Assembly (NCBI GenBank): GCA_965222345.1
Contig: CBDCTS010000007.1
Location: 1,922,001-1,986,000 of the forward strand
DNA from: JADFGZ01 sp965222345
Lineage (GTDB): Bacteria > Acidobacteriota > Terriglobia > 2-12-FULL-54-10
Direction of reading: 5' to 3'
DNA: 64,000 nt
Positions 55,674 through 63,452 of this stretch are shown piece after piece (position 1 is the first letter of the stretch; each line of letters opens with the position of its first letter). Position numbers and translations under genes: made by a program. The notes beneath the pieces are model-generated. The model ran no database searches and was not told the origin of the DNA. It saw only the letters and a list, made by a program, of their open reading frames with translations.

Positions 55674-57617
55674 TCACAGCAAGATGCGCTCGTCACCGGC
55701 CCTTCGGGTGACGTGTTCGCGGTCCAGATATTCAAGCAGCGGGATGGCATATTTGCGGCTGATGCGCGCCAAGCCCTTGAAGGTGCCGATGTTGATGCGG
55801 TCGCTGGTGGTCTTGTATCGGGCCAAAGTTTGGCGCAGTTTCCGGATCGCGTCGGCGTGGAAGACCAAGTCTTCCGAGACGCGGACCAACCGTTTTTCCT
55901 GGAGCAGGATTCTGAGAATTCTCTCGGCCCGTTGCCGCTCCACGGGGAGTTTGCCGAGGACCTCTTTCACGGCGGGGACCATCAGCCCGGCCCGCTCAAA
56001 CGCACGGGCAATCTGCTGCTTGGCCTGCTGCTCTTCGTCTTTCAAGACGATTTTGTGGCCTCCCAGCTTGACCAGCTCTCCGGCCATGACGATTTTTCCG
56101 AGATCGGTCAGCTTCTTCAGGACGGCCTCGGTGAAGGCGGGATGAGCGCGGGCAAACAGTTTGGTGCGGAGCGCCTCCCTGGACATGCCGGGCAGGAGCG
56201 GATTTTGTTTGTGGAATTTTTCCAGAGCCTCGACGGTCCTCCGACGCAACTTCTCCAGGCGGACCTCCTCCGCCACCAGCAGGGGCTTTTCAGAAAGGAC
56301 AGATGCCTTGCCAGCCTTCTGCAACTGCTGTGCCGTTTGGCGGCATTCGGCCAGCAACCACCCCCTGCGGGCAATCAACTCATTCGCGTCCAGGCAGCCT
56401 CCCGGACTGCGGCTCAGCAACGTCTCCAGAATGTTTTCGCGGGTTCCGTTCTCGATCACCCGCAGGGATTTCGCCTCGTTTTCCCGCACCATCCGCCGGA
56501 GCGAATGGCGGGGAACCCAGTTTTCCAGCACCCTGCCGCCTCCGATCGTAATCACCGGAGAGACTTGGCGGATGATGAACCGGTCTCCCGGCAGCAGGAG
56601 CATCGGGTCACGCAGGCGAAACTGCACATAGGCGCTTGCGCCCGGCTCCATTTTATTCTCCGTTTTTTTTGCTGACCCATTGTCCGCCGGTTGCTCCAGG
56701 AGAATCGCCTTGCCGATCACCTCAGCGGTTGCCGAGTGGAAGTGGACCGAGGCTCCATTCTTGAGAGGCCGCGCCGAGGGCAGCAGGTGCAGCAGGCAGT
56801 CGGCGCGCTTGGTGGATTGGAACCGGTCCGGGTCCGATAGCGTCATGCCGCGAACAAGCTCTCCGGTATCCACGCCGCTCAGGTTCAAGGCCGTGCGTTG
56901 TCCGGCGGTGGCCACCTCCACCGCATGGTTGTGCACCTGAATGCCTCGGACCCGCAGCCGCTTTCCCACCGGATGCACCTCCACCTCCGACTCTTTGCGA
57001 ATCTCTCCCGAGACGAGCGTGCCCGTCACCACCACGCCGAAGCCCTTCATCACAAAAGCCCGGTCGATGGGCAAACGGAAGTGCCGCGAGGAGTCTTTGG
57101 CAGGCACCTCGGCGGCCAAGCGCAGCAATTCGCTCTTGGCGCGGTCCATTCCCTCTCCCGTGCGGGAACTGACGGCCAGGACCGGCGCGCCTTCCAGAAA
57201 CGACCCGGCAACGAATTCTTCCACCTCCAGCTTGACCAACCCCAAAATATCCGGCTCCACAAGGTCGGCTTTGGTCAGCAGGATGATTCCCCGGCGAACC
57301 TCCAGCAGGCGGCAGATGTCGAAATGCTCGCGTGTCTGCGGCTGGATCGACTGGTCGGCGGCCACGACCAGCAGCACCAGGTCGATGCCGCCGATCCCGG
57401 CCAGCATGTTCTTTACGAATCGCTCGTGGCCGGGAACGTCGACGAAGCCCAGGCGGTGCTCCGCGTCCAGGTCGAGGGTGGCAAAGCCGATGTCGATGGT
57501 GATGCCGCGCCGCTTTTCCTCTTCCCAGCGGTCCGGGTCGGTTCCGGTCAGGGCCCGCACCAGCGCGCTCTTGCCGTGGTCAATGTGTCCGGCTGTGCCG
57601 ACAATAATGTGTTTCAT
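55674..57617 (-). CDS. selB: Selenocysteine-specific elongation factor SelB
   Basis: SelB delivers selenocysteyl-tRNA to UGA codons marked by a SECIS hairpin. The GTPase domain opens GTAGHIDHGKSALVRALTG, with RRGITIDIGFA, DVPGHERFVKNML and LLTKADL. Domains 2 and 3 follow. The C-terminal half has winged-helix domains that bind the SECIS RNA (SPGGCLDANELIARRGW, SREALRTKLFARAH, the ending FKGLARISRKYAIPLLEYLDREHVTRR). It is 647 residues, as expected. selA, selD and tRNA-Sec are not in the window, and no UGA-interrupted gene is apparent here. Confidence 0.96.
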   Translation of the reverse strand: MKHIIVGTAGHIDHGKSALVRALTGTDPDRWEEEKRRGITIDIGFATLDLDAEHRLGFVDVPGHERFVKNMLAGIGGIDLVLLVVAADQSIQPQTREHFDICRLLEVRRGIILLTKADLVEPDILGLVKLEVEEFVAGSFLEGAPVLAVSSRTGEGMDRAKSELLRLAAEVPAKDSSRHFRLPIDRAFVMKGFGVVVTGTLVSGEIRKESEVEVHPVGKRLRVRGIQVHNHAVEVATAGQRTALNLSGVDTGELVRGMTLSDPDRFQSTKRADCLLHLLPSARPLKNGASVHFHSATAEVIGKAILLEQPADNGSAKKTENKMEPGASAYVQFRLRDPMLLLPGDRFIIRQVSPVITIGGGRVLENWVPRHSLRRMVRENEAKSLRVIENGTRENILETLLSRSPGGCLDANELIARRGWLLAECRQTAQQLQKAGKASVLSEKPLLVAEEVRLEKLRRRTVEALEKFHKQNPLLPGMSREALRTKLFARAHPAFTEAVLKKLTDLGKIVMAGELVKLGGHKIVLKDEEQQAKQQIARAFERAGLMVPAVKEVLGKLPVERQRAERILRILLQEKRLVRVSEDLVFHADAIRKLRQTLARYKTTSDRINIGTFKGLARISRKYAIPLLEYLDREHVTRRAGDERILL

Positions 57618-57709
57618 TCAAGTGTTTCAGAGAGTGGAAGCCCAGGAAAGACAATACCGCTCAGGTTTTAAAAGGTCAATCCCGAGTCCCGCACTCCCAG
57701 TCACGGGGC

Positions 57710-58030
57710 TCAGTTGAGTTGGTCCGTGGGCAGATCGGACGGCAATCCACCAAGTTCTTCGGTCCCTCTGCGGAAGGATTCCAGGCTCCATTCATCAGAC
57801 GATTGCTGATACTTCAAGATATACAGGTTCCCGTCGCTTGCATGGACTTTGAAATATTCCGAACTGGGTCCATACCATTGATCGAGCACTTTCTCTACGC
57901 GGTACTCGTGGCCGTCCAGGGAAAACAGGAGCGGCCTTTCATTCGCCTTGAATCCGCTGTAACTATTGACTGTAAGTTTCACGGGCGACTCCGTCACCAT
58001 CAGCGTCAAGATCACCGTCCAATGCTTCAT
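57710..58030 (-). CDS. Small unknown protein
   Basis: The 106-residue product has a weakly hydrophobic start (HWTVILTLMVTES) and a compact core HEYRVEKVLDQWYGPSSEYF followed by KVHASDGNLYILKYQQSSDEW, which reads like a small beta domain. I recall similar unannotated proteins in related genomes but cannot name a family. It is separated from selB by 92 bases and from the divergent nuoI by 309. Confidence 0.6.
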   Translation of the reverse strand: MKHWTVILTLMVTESPVKLTVNSYSGFKANERPLLFSLDGHEYRVEKVLDQWYGPSSEYFKVHASDGNLYILKYQQSSDEWSLESFRRGTEELGGLPSDLPTDQLN

Positions 58031-58339
58031 TATCGCTCGAAAAGCCCTCTTGAGGAGAGGGAAACAGCAATGGGGCGTAACTTTTCGCCATTTGCCTTGC
58101 CGTACAACCTTGTGTAATCTCTCGCCAACAGTTCCACCTGCCGACCCCTCGGCTTCGCCCGGACAGCCGCAGTTCGGAATGCCATCCCTGACGTGGAAAA
58201 CGACCCTTTCCCTTCCGGCCGGTTATTTGAGCACATCCTTATTGCCAAAACGGGCAATTTGCGGTAGGTTGATATTCGGCGGAGGAAAGGCTGCTTGGAT
58301 TATCAATCCGCCGCGTGAGGTTCCAGAAAGGCGGGCATT
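58031..58339. other. Divergent intergenic region upstream of nuoI
   Basis: These 309 bases hold no accepted gene. A 75-codon minus-strand frame (58030-58257) has no family features. No clear promoter boxes were found. An AAAGGCGGG ribosome site precedes the GTG start of nuoI. Confidence 0.4.
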
Positions 58340-58837
58340 GTGAGCGGTGACAGCAAAGGCAAAAGCTTCCTGAAAAAAATATTTATGGTGGACTTGCTCC
58401 AGGGGTTGTGGGTGACCCTGCGCTACGATCTGGCTGTCGGCGCTCGCGGCGGCAAACCGAAAGAGCTCTGTACAGAACAATATCCGCTGGAGCGGCCGGA
58501 GGTGGCCGAGAGGTACCGGGGAGCGCCGCGGCTCAACATCAACCCCGAATCCGGCGAGACGCTCTGCATTTCGTGCAATCTCTGCGCGGTGGCGTGCCCG
58601 GAAAACCTGATCGTCGTGAGCAGCAGCCGGGATAAAAAGACGCGCCGCAAGGTGCTCGGCAATTTCACCTATGATCTGTCGCGCTGCATGTTCTGCGGAT
58701 TGTGCGAGGATGCTTGTCCTGTTGACGCGCTGGAGCTGACGCAGGATTTTGAGCTGGCCAACTACACCCGCGAAGCGGCCATTTGGGACCGCCAGATGCT
58801 GGAGGAAGGCCCCCGGCCCACCCAATACAAGCGTTAG
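58340..58837 (+). CDS. nuoI: NADH-quinone oxidoreductase subunit I
   Basis: NuoI carries two [4Fe-4S] clusters in the peripheral arm of respiratory complex I. From the GTG at 58340 it has 165 residues. The N-terminus is IFMVDLLQGLWVTLRYDL, and the clusters are at Cys 76/79/82/86 (CISCNLCAVACPENL) and 116/119/122/126 (CMFCGLCEDACPVDAL). The C-terminus is DFELANYTREAAIWDRQML. It stands alone rather than in a nuo operon, so it may be one of several NuoI copies, or the rest of nuo may lie elsewhere. It differs from the nuoI stump at 21199. Confidence 0.92.
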   Translation: MSGDSKGKSFLKKIFMVDLLQGLWVTLRYDLAVGARGGKPKELCTEQYPLERPEVAERYRGAPRLNINPESGETLCISCNLCAVACPENLIVVSSSRDKKTRRKVLGNFTYDLSRCMFCGLCEDACPVDALELTQDFELANYTREAAIWDRQMLEEGPRPTQYKR

Positions 58838-58873
58838 CCCGCCGCTTTGCCTTCGACCGAAGATTAGAATTTC

Positions 58874-59266
58874 ATGGTGCGGGATTACTATCGCGTACTC
58901 GGTCTGCACCCAGGCGCATCGCAGGGCGAGGTGCGTGCCGCTTACCGCCGCCGTGCAAAACAACATTCCCCGGATGGCGAAGGAGCATCGGAAAAGCTCC
59001 GGTTGCTCCAGAAAGCCTATGAAACGCTGAGCAACCCAGCCAGCCGCTGCCGCTACGACCAGCAGCGAGTCAAGTATCTCCCGCCGCCCCGGGCCGAGAA
59101 ATCCCTTGCGCCGGATGAGCCGCAGCAGCCTTTGCACGTGGCCCCGCCGACCCCCAGGCGGGCCTTGGATGCAGACGACGCCGACCGTCTCTTCCGAGAT
59201 TTCGATGAGTTCTTTGAGCGGTTGGAAAAGGAGTTTCGGAAGTCTCCCTGGGGCCGCAGCGAGTAG
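58874..59266 (+). CDS. J-domain protein with altered HPD motif
   Basis: The 130-residue protein starts with a J-domain (MVRDYYRVLGLHPGASQGEVRAAYRRRAKQ and LQKAYETLSNPASRCRYDQQ in residues 1-67). J-domains stimulate Hsp70 ATPase through a His-Pro-Asp loop. Here the loop reads HSPD at 31-34, so the Pro-Asp is preceded by Ser and the His sits one place early. The C-terminal half is acidic and Pro-rich (RLFRDFDEFFERLEKEF). It starts 36 bases after nuoI. A client or assembly-factor role is unknown. Confidence 0.85.
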   Translation: MVRDYYRVLGLHPGASQGEVRAAYRRRAKQHSPDGEGASEKLRLLQKAYETLSNPASRCRYDQQRVKYLPPPRAEKSLAPDEPQQPLHVAPPTPRRALDADDADRLFRDFDEFFERLEKEFRKSPWGRSE

Positions 59267-59344
59267 AGCGCTTGCTTACATGCGCGGCTCGGACTGTACA
59301 GGAACCGTGAAAGCTCTCACGCCTGCTGGCCATTGCATATCGGC

Positions 59345-59830
59345 CTAGCAGACTGGCGGCTTGGTGGGAATCTCCTCCAACTGAATCAAGTTGTTCACCA
59401 AAGAGAACGTCTGTTGCTCATTACCGAGCAGGTCCTGGAGAGTTGTCTTGCTCAGCACACGGTCCACGACCACCTGGACCGCACTCCACAGGGAGCGGAC
59501 GGAACAATTGACCGTGTGCGTGCAGGTTTCCTCGCTTCCGGGATAGCGCTCGCAAAAATCCGGCTCATAGAAACGTCCTCCGAGCAGCGCCAGCACTTCG
59601 CCGATCACAATCTGCTCCGGCGGGCAGGAGAGAACGTAGCCGCCAGCCTGGCCGCGCGTGCTTTGGACGAATCCGCCCCGGCGAAGGATTCGGGTGAGTT
59701 TCGCTACATAGGGGACCGAGAGCCCTTCCGCCGAGCTGATCTCGGGGATGGTATGGCTCCCACCTTCTCCTTGCCGCCCAATTTGCAGCAGGCAACGCAG
59801 TCCGTATTCTTCCTGCGCACTGAACTTCAT
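59345..59830 (-). CDS. Rrf2-family transcriptional regulator (IscR-like)
   Basis: The 161-residue protein has the Rrf2 winged-helix start (MKFSAQEEYGLRCLLQIG, SSAEGLSVPYVAKLTRILRRGGFV, STRGQAGGYVLS) and three cysteines at 93, 103 and 109 (DFCERY, ETCTHTVNC) of the type that bind an Fe-S cluster in IscR and SufR. It is the last gene of the suf operon, 124 bases after sufT. It probably senses Fe-S status and controls the operon, which would be feedback control from its end. Confidence 0.92.
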   Translation of the reverse strand: MKFSAQEEYGLRCLLQIGRQGEGGSHTIPEISSAEGLSVPYVAKLTRILRRGGFVQSTRGQAGGYVLSCPPEQIVIGEVLALLGGRFYEPDFCERYPGSEETCTHTVNCSVRSLWSAVQVVVDRVLSKTTLQDLLGNEQQTFSLVNNLIQLEEIPTKPPVC

Positions 59831-59954
59831 AGGCTAAATCCTCCCACGGTATCCGGCCTAGGGTTCATCTCTCTGTCTTCTGACTCCCGCTTTCCACCCT
59901 CCGCCGTTGATGCTGTTGTGCTTATGGCCAGCGGAGCTTCCGGGCGCGAGCCCC

Positions 59955-60293
59955 TCACAGCATGCCGAGCTGCAGCCTGGCAGCTTCCGACATCTTTTTG
60001 GGATCCCAGGGGGGATCCCATACCAAATCCACCTTGGCGTCGGTGACACCCGAAACACCCTTCGCCTTGGACTGCACCTCCTGGGGCAGGGAGCCAGCCA
60101 CCGGACAGTTGGGCGAGGTGAGCGTCATCTTGATGCCGACCTCTCCGGAGGGCTGCACTTTGACCTCGTAGATCAGCCCAAGTTCATAAATATTGACGGG
60201 GATCTCCGGGTCATAACAGGTACGCAGTGCCTCCACTACCTTTTCTTCGATCGTTATGATTTCCATGAATCCCAGCGGATTGCTGTCGGCCAT
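59955..60293 (-). CDS. sufT: SufT-type Fe-S assembly protein (DUF59/MIP18)
   Basis: The 112-residue protein is a DUF59 domain: VEALRTCYDPEIPVNIYELGLIYEV in residues 14-38 and MTLTSPNCPVAGSLP near 56-70 with the conserved Cys. SufT proteins help mature Fe-S proteins under high demand. It lies 9 bases after sufU in the operon. Confidence 0.9.
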   Translation of the reverse strand: MADSNPLGFMEIITIEEKVVEALRTCYDPEIPVNIYELGLIYEVKVQPSGEVGIKMTLTSPNCPVAGSLPQEVQSKAKGVSGVTDAKVDLVWDPPWDPKKMSEAARLQLGML

Positions 60294-60302
60294 CTCCTCA
60301 CC

Positions 60303-60755
60303 TCACTCTGTTGATACAACCTCTGCAGCGCCCTGGAGAGCTGCCCGCAGGGTGTGCCAGGCTAGTATGGCGCACTTGACGCGGGTTGGATATTCGCTGA
60401 CGCCGGAGAACGCGGCCAGTTTTCCCAACTGCGACCGACTGGCCTGTTCCACCGCACCTTCTGTGACCAGAGTGTGGAAAGCACCGAAAAGCGCTTTTGT
60501 CTCGGCCACCGTCTTGCCTTTGGACTTCTCCGTCATGAGGGAGGCCGAGGCGGTGGAAATGGCGCAGCCCGAACCTTGGAAACCGATCTCCTGGACCACA
60601 TCGTCCTTCAGTTTCAAATAGACCGTGACCTTGTCCCCGCAAAGCGGGTTGTAACCCTCCGCCCAGTGTTTGACTCCTTCGATCTTATGGAAGTTCCGGG
60701 GCCGTCTGCTGTGGTCCACGATCAGTTCTTGATATAGTTCGCCGAGGTCAAACAT
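60303..60755 (-). CDS. sufU: SufU-type sulfur acceptor/scaffold
   Basis: SufU takes the persulfide from SufS and passes sulfur on. The 150-residue protein has NPLCGDKV (Cys 39, Asp 41), GSGCAIS (Cys 64) and VKCAIL (Cys 128), the zinc- and sulfur-handling residues of the SufU type, and begins DLGELYQELIVDHSRRPRNF. It overlaps the sufS stop by one base. Having SufU rather than SufE shows the Gram-positive-like layout that is also widespread in other phyla. Confidence 0.93.
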   Translation of the reverse strand: MFDLGELYQELIVDHSRRPRNFHKIEGVKHWAEGYNPLCGDKVTVYLKLKDDVVQEIGFQGSGCAISTASASLMTEKSKGKTVAETKALFGAFHTLVTEGAVEQASRSQLGKLAAFSGVSEYPTRVKCAILAWHTLRAALQGAAEVVSTE

Positions 60756-62035
60756 CAGGAGAACACCTCCTGAACCTTGCGGATGCCCGACACCAGTACG
60801 TCCACCTCTTCGGCGGTGTTGTAAAAGGCGAACGAGGCCCGCGTAGTGGCCGGAATCCCGAAGCGTTCCATCACCGGCTGGGCGCAGTGGTGGCCGGCGC
60901 GCACCGCGATGCCCTGCTGATCGAGGATCGTGCCAGCGTCGTGCGGATGGATTCCGTCAATGACAAACGAAAGCACGCTCGCTTTCTCCCGCGCGGTTCC
61001 GATGATTCGGACGCCGGGGAGTTGCGAAACTTGCTTCGTAGCATAGGCCAGCAGTTCTTGCTCGTGTGCAGCCGCCCGTTGCATGTCGAGCTGGCTCATG
61101 TAGTCGATCGCGGCTCCCAATCCAATCGTCCCGGCGATGTTCGGCGTTCCGGCTTCAAACTTGTAGGGTAGTGCGTTGTAGGTCGTTTTCTCGAAAGAGA
61201 CGGAGCGGATCATGTCGCCGCCCCCCTGGTACGGCGGCATCGCTTCCAGCAGCCCGGCTTTGCCGTAGAGGATGCCCATGCCGGTCGGGCCGTAGAGTTT
61301 GTGCGCGGAAAAAGCGTAAAAGTCGCAATCGAGCCGTTGCACGTTTATCTTCAGGTGCGGGGCGGCCTGGGCGCCGTCCAGCATGACCGGCACGCCACGG
61401 GCGTGAGCCAGTTCAATGATGCGTTCCACTGGGTTGACGGTTCCCAGGGCATTGGAAACATGGCTCACGGACACAAATCGAGTCCGGGGATTCAGGAGCT
61501 TATCAAACTCCTCCAGCACCATCTCTCCGGCGTCGTTGATCGGAGCCACGCGCAACGCCGCTCCTTTTTCTTCGCACAAGAGCTGCCAGGGAACAATGTT
61601 CGAGTGGTGTTCCATGGCCGTGATGAGGACCTCGTCACCGGCCCCGACGTGCTTCCGGCCGTAACTGCTGGCAACCAGATTTATGGCCTCGGTAGTCCCC
61701 CGGACGAAAACAATTTCCCTTTCCTCCGCCGCTCCGAGGAACCGCTGTGCTTTCGCGCGGGTCTCCTCGTAGTCGGCCGTCGAGCGTTCGCTCAACAGAT
61801 GAATCCCGCGATGAATGTTGGCGCACTGGGTCAGATAGAACCGTTCGACCGCTTCGATGACGACCTGCGGCGTCTGGGCAGTCGCCGCGTTGTCCAGATA
61901 GACGAGCGGCTTGCCGTGAACCGTTTGCTTCAGGATAGGAAAGTCTTCCCGAATTTTCCAGACGTCGAACCCGCCGGGCTGCGCTTCCTGCACTGCTACG
62001 GGGGGGGCTTCTTTCGTGGCCCCGGAAGTCGTCAT
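60755..62035 (-). CDS. sufS: Cysteine desulfurase SufS
   Basis: SufS takes sulfur from cysteine with PLP. The ATG at 62035 gives 426 residues and overlaps the sufD stop by 4 bases. Marks are LVYLDNAATAQTPQVVI near 45, TTEAINLVA, the His in AMEHHSNIVPW, the PLP Lys in SAHKLYGPTG near 244, and the active Cys in AGHHCAQPVM near 384. An N-terminal 22 residues rich in Ala and Pro precede the domain. Longer in-frame starts upstream would lie inside sufD and are not used. Confidence 0.96.
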   Translation of the reverse strand: MTTSGATKEAPPVAVQEAQPGGFDVWKIREDFPILKQTVHGKPLVYLDNAATAQTPQVVIEAVERFYLTQCANIHRGIHLLSERSTADYEETRAKAQRFLGAAEEREIVFVRGTTEAINLVASSYGRKHVGAGDEVLITAMEHHSNIVPWQLLCEEKGAALRVAPINDAGEMVLEEFDKLLNPRTRFVSVSHVSNALGTVNPVERIIELAHARGVPVMLDGAQAAPHLKINVQRLDCDFYAFSAHKLYGPTGMGILYGKAGLLEAMPPYQGGGDMIRSVSFEKTTYNALPYKFEAGTPNIAGTIGLGAAIDYMSQLDMQRAAAHEQELLAYATKQVSQLPGVRIIGTAREKASVLSFVIDGIHPHDAGTILDQQGIAVRAGHHCAQPVMERFGIPATTRASFAFYNTAEEVDVLVSGIRKVQEVFS

Positions 62036-63423
62036 AGGGCCTCCTGGAGAGGCGCGGTTGCGGACAAGCGGGCAAACAAGGCGGTTTTCACCTGTGTCCG
62101 GACTGGCGCAGGTCGGATTTGCTCGAGGACCTCTCCGGCAAAGGCGTAGGTCAGCAGGTTGTGAGCCTCTTCCCTGCCGATCCCGCGAGAACGCAGGTAG
62201 AATACAGCCTCCGGGTCGATCTGGCCGACGGTCGCCCCGTGGGTGCACCGAACGTCGTCGGCGAGAATTTCCAGTTGCGGCTTGGTGTTGACTCCGGCGT
62301 CCTCGGACAACAATAAGTTCTTGTTGTTTTGGACGGCGTTGGTCTTCTGCGCATCCTTCCGCACAATGATCTTTCCGTTGAAAACTCCCGCGGCCCGGCC
62401 GCTCAGGATGCCCTTGTAGAGCTGCCGGCTGGTGCCGTGCGGCTTGGCGTGGTCGATGGACGTGTGATTGTCCACATGCTGCCGGCCGTCCGCCACATAA
62501 AGACCATTCAGGGTGCACTCGGCGCCTGCCGCATCAAGAGCCACGTTGACATCGTTGCGAACCAGGGTGCCATCGAGCGAAATCGAACAGGAGGATACCT
62601 GCGCGCTCTGTTCCTGATGCACCTGAAGCGTCGCGACGTGGTAAGAGCGTTCGTTTTCCTGTTGCAGCTTGTAGTGGTCGATCAAAGTGTTCTCGCCGGC
62701 AACGATCTCGGTTACGGCGTTGGAGAAACAGACCCCCTCTGGCAAGCCCGCATAGCTCTCGATGAGGGTCAACTGCGCATCCGGGTCCGCTACGACCAAG
62801 GTACGAGGATGCGAGACAGTGGCTTGTTTCCCCGGGGACGAAACATACAGCAGGAGGACCGGCTCTTCCAGCACGATTCCCTTGGGAATCCGCAGATATG
62901 CCCCGTCCTGCCACAGTGCCGTGTTGAGGGCTACGAAGGCGTGGTTGCGGTAGGCGGCATAGCGCGTCAGATGCTCCTCCAGGAGGCTGTCGCCTTGCTG
63001 CAGGGCAGCCGCCAGACTACCCACCAGGACCCCGCGCGGAAGGGCCCCGATGGAAGAAAGCGATTCGGAAAAATGTCCGTTGACGAATACCAGACGGTTG
63101 CGCAAGTCCTCGCCCAGCCACGCTTTCGCCAAATCCTTCGGGTTTCGGGCCGGGTCCTCATGCGCAGCCGGGGCGAAGGGGATTTTTGCCAGCGGGGCGA
63201 CGCTTGTAAACTTCCATTCTTCATTCCGAGTCGTAGGAAAGCCAAGCTCCGAGAAGCGCTCCATCGCTTCCCGCCGAATTCGGTTCAACCAGGGGGGGTG
63301 CTTTCCGGCAAGCTTTTTTTGCAGGTCTTGAAAGATCGCCAGAAAGTTGCCCTGCTGGTCGTTCTCATTTCGTTTCAGCAAATTTCTCCCCGCTGCTTGT
63401 TGTTCCATCACATCCTGTTCCAT
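62032..63423 (-). CDS. sufD: Fe-S cluster assembly protein SufD
   Basis: SufD is part of the SufBC2D scaffold on which clusters are made. The 463-residue protein has RNEEWKFTSVAPLAK near residue 64, the beta-helix core with LIESYAGLPEG and NGLYVADGRQHVDNHTSIDHA, GILSGRAAGVFNGKIIVRKDAQKT, and the end segment THGATVGQIDPEAVFYLRSRGI, all typical of SufB/D. It lies 29 bases after sufC. Confidence 0.95.
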   Translation of the reverse strand: MEQDVMEQQAAGRNLLKRNENDQQGNFLAIFQDLQKKLAGKHPPWLNRIRREAMERFSELGFPTTRNEEWKFTSVAPLAKIPFAPAAHEDPARNPKDLAKAWLGEDLRNRLVFVNGHFSESLSSIGALPRGVLVGSLAAALQQGDSLLEEHLTRYAAYRNHAFVALNTALWQDGAYLRIPKGIVLEEPVLLLYVSSPGKQATVSHPRTLVVADPDAQLTLIESYAGLPEGVCFSNAVTEIVAGENTLIDHYKLQQENERSYHVATLQVHQEQSAQVSSCSISLDGTLVRNDVNVALDAAGAECTLNGLYVADGRQHVDNHTSIDHAKPHGTSRQLYKGILSGRAAGVFNGKIIVRKDAQKTNAVQNNKNLLLSEDAGVNTKPQLEILADDVRCTHGATVGQIDPEAVFYLRSRGIGREEAHNLLTYAFAGEVLEQIRPAPVRTQVKTALFARLSATAPLQEAL

Positions 63424-63452
63424 CGCTACCGTCGCCGCAAATTCTCTCTGTT

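Noticed and set aside
62036..62518. N-terminal extension of sufS by 161 codons
   Set aside because: It lies inside sufD in another frame and has the Arg/Pro-rich look of out-of-frame translation; the ATG at 62035 with a 4-base overlap is the natural start.
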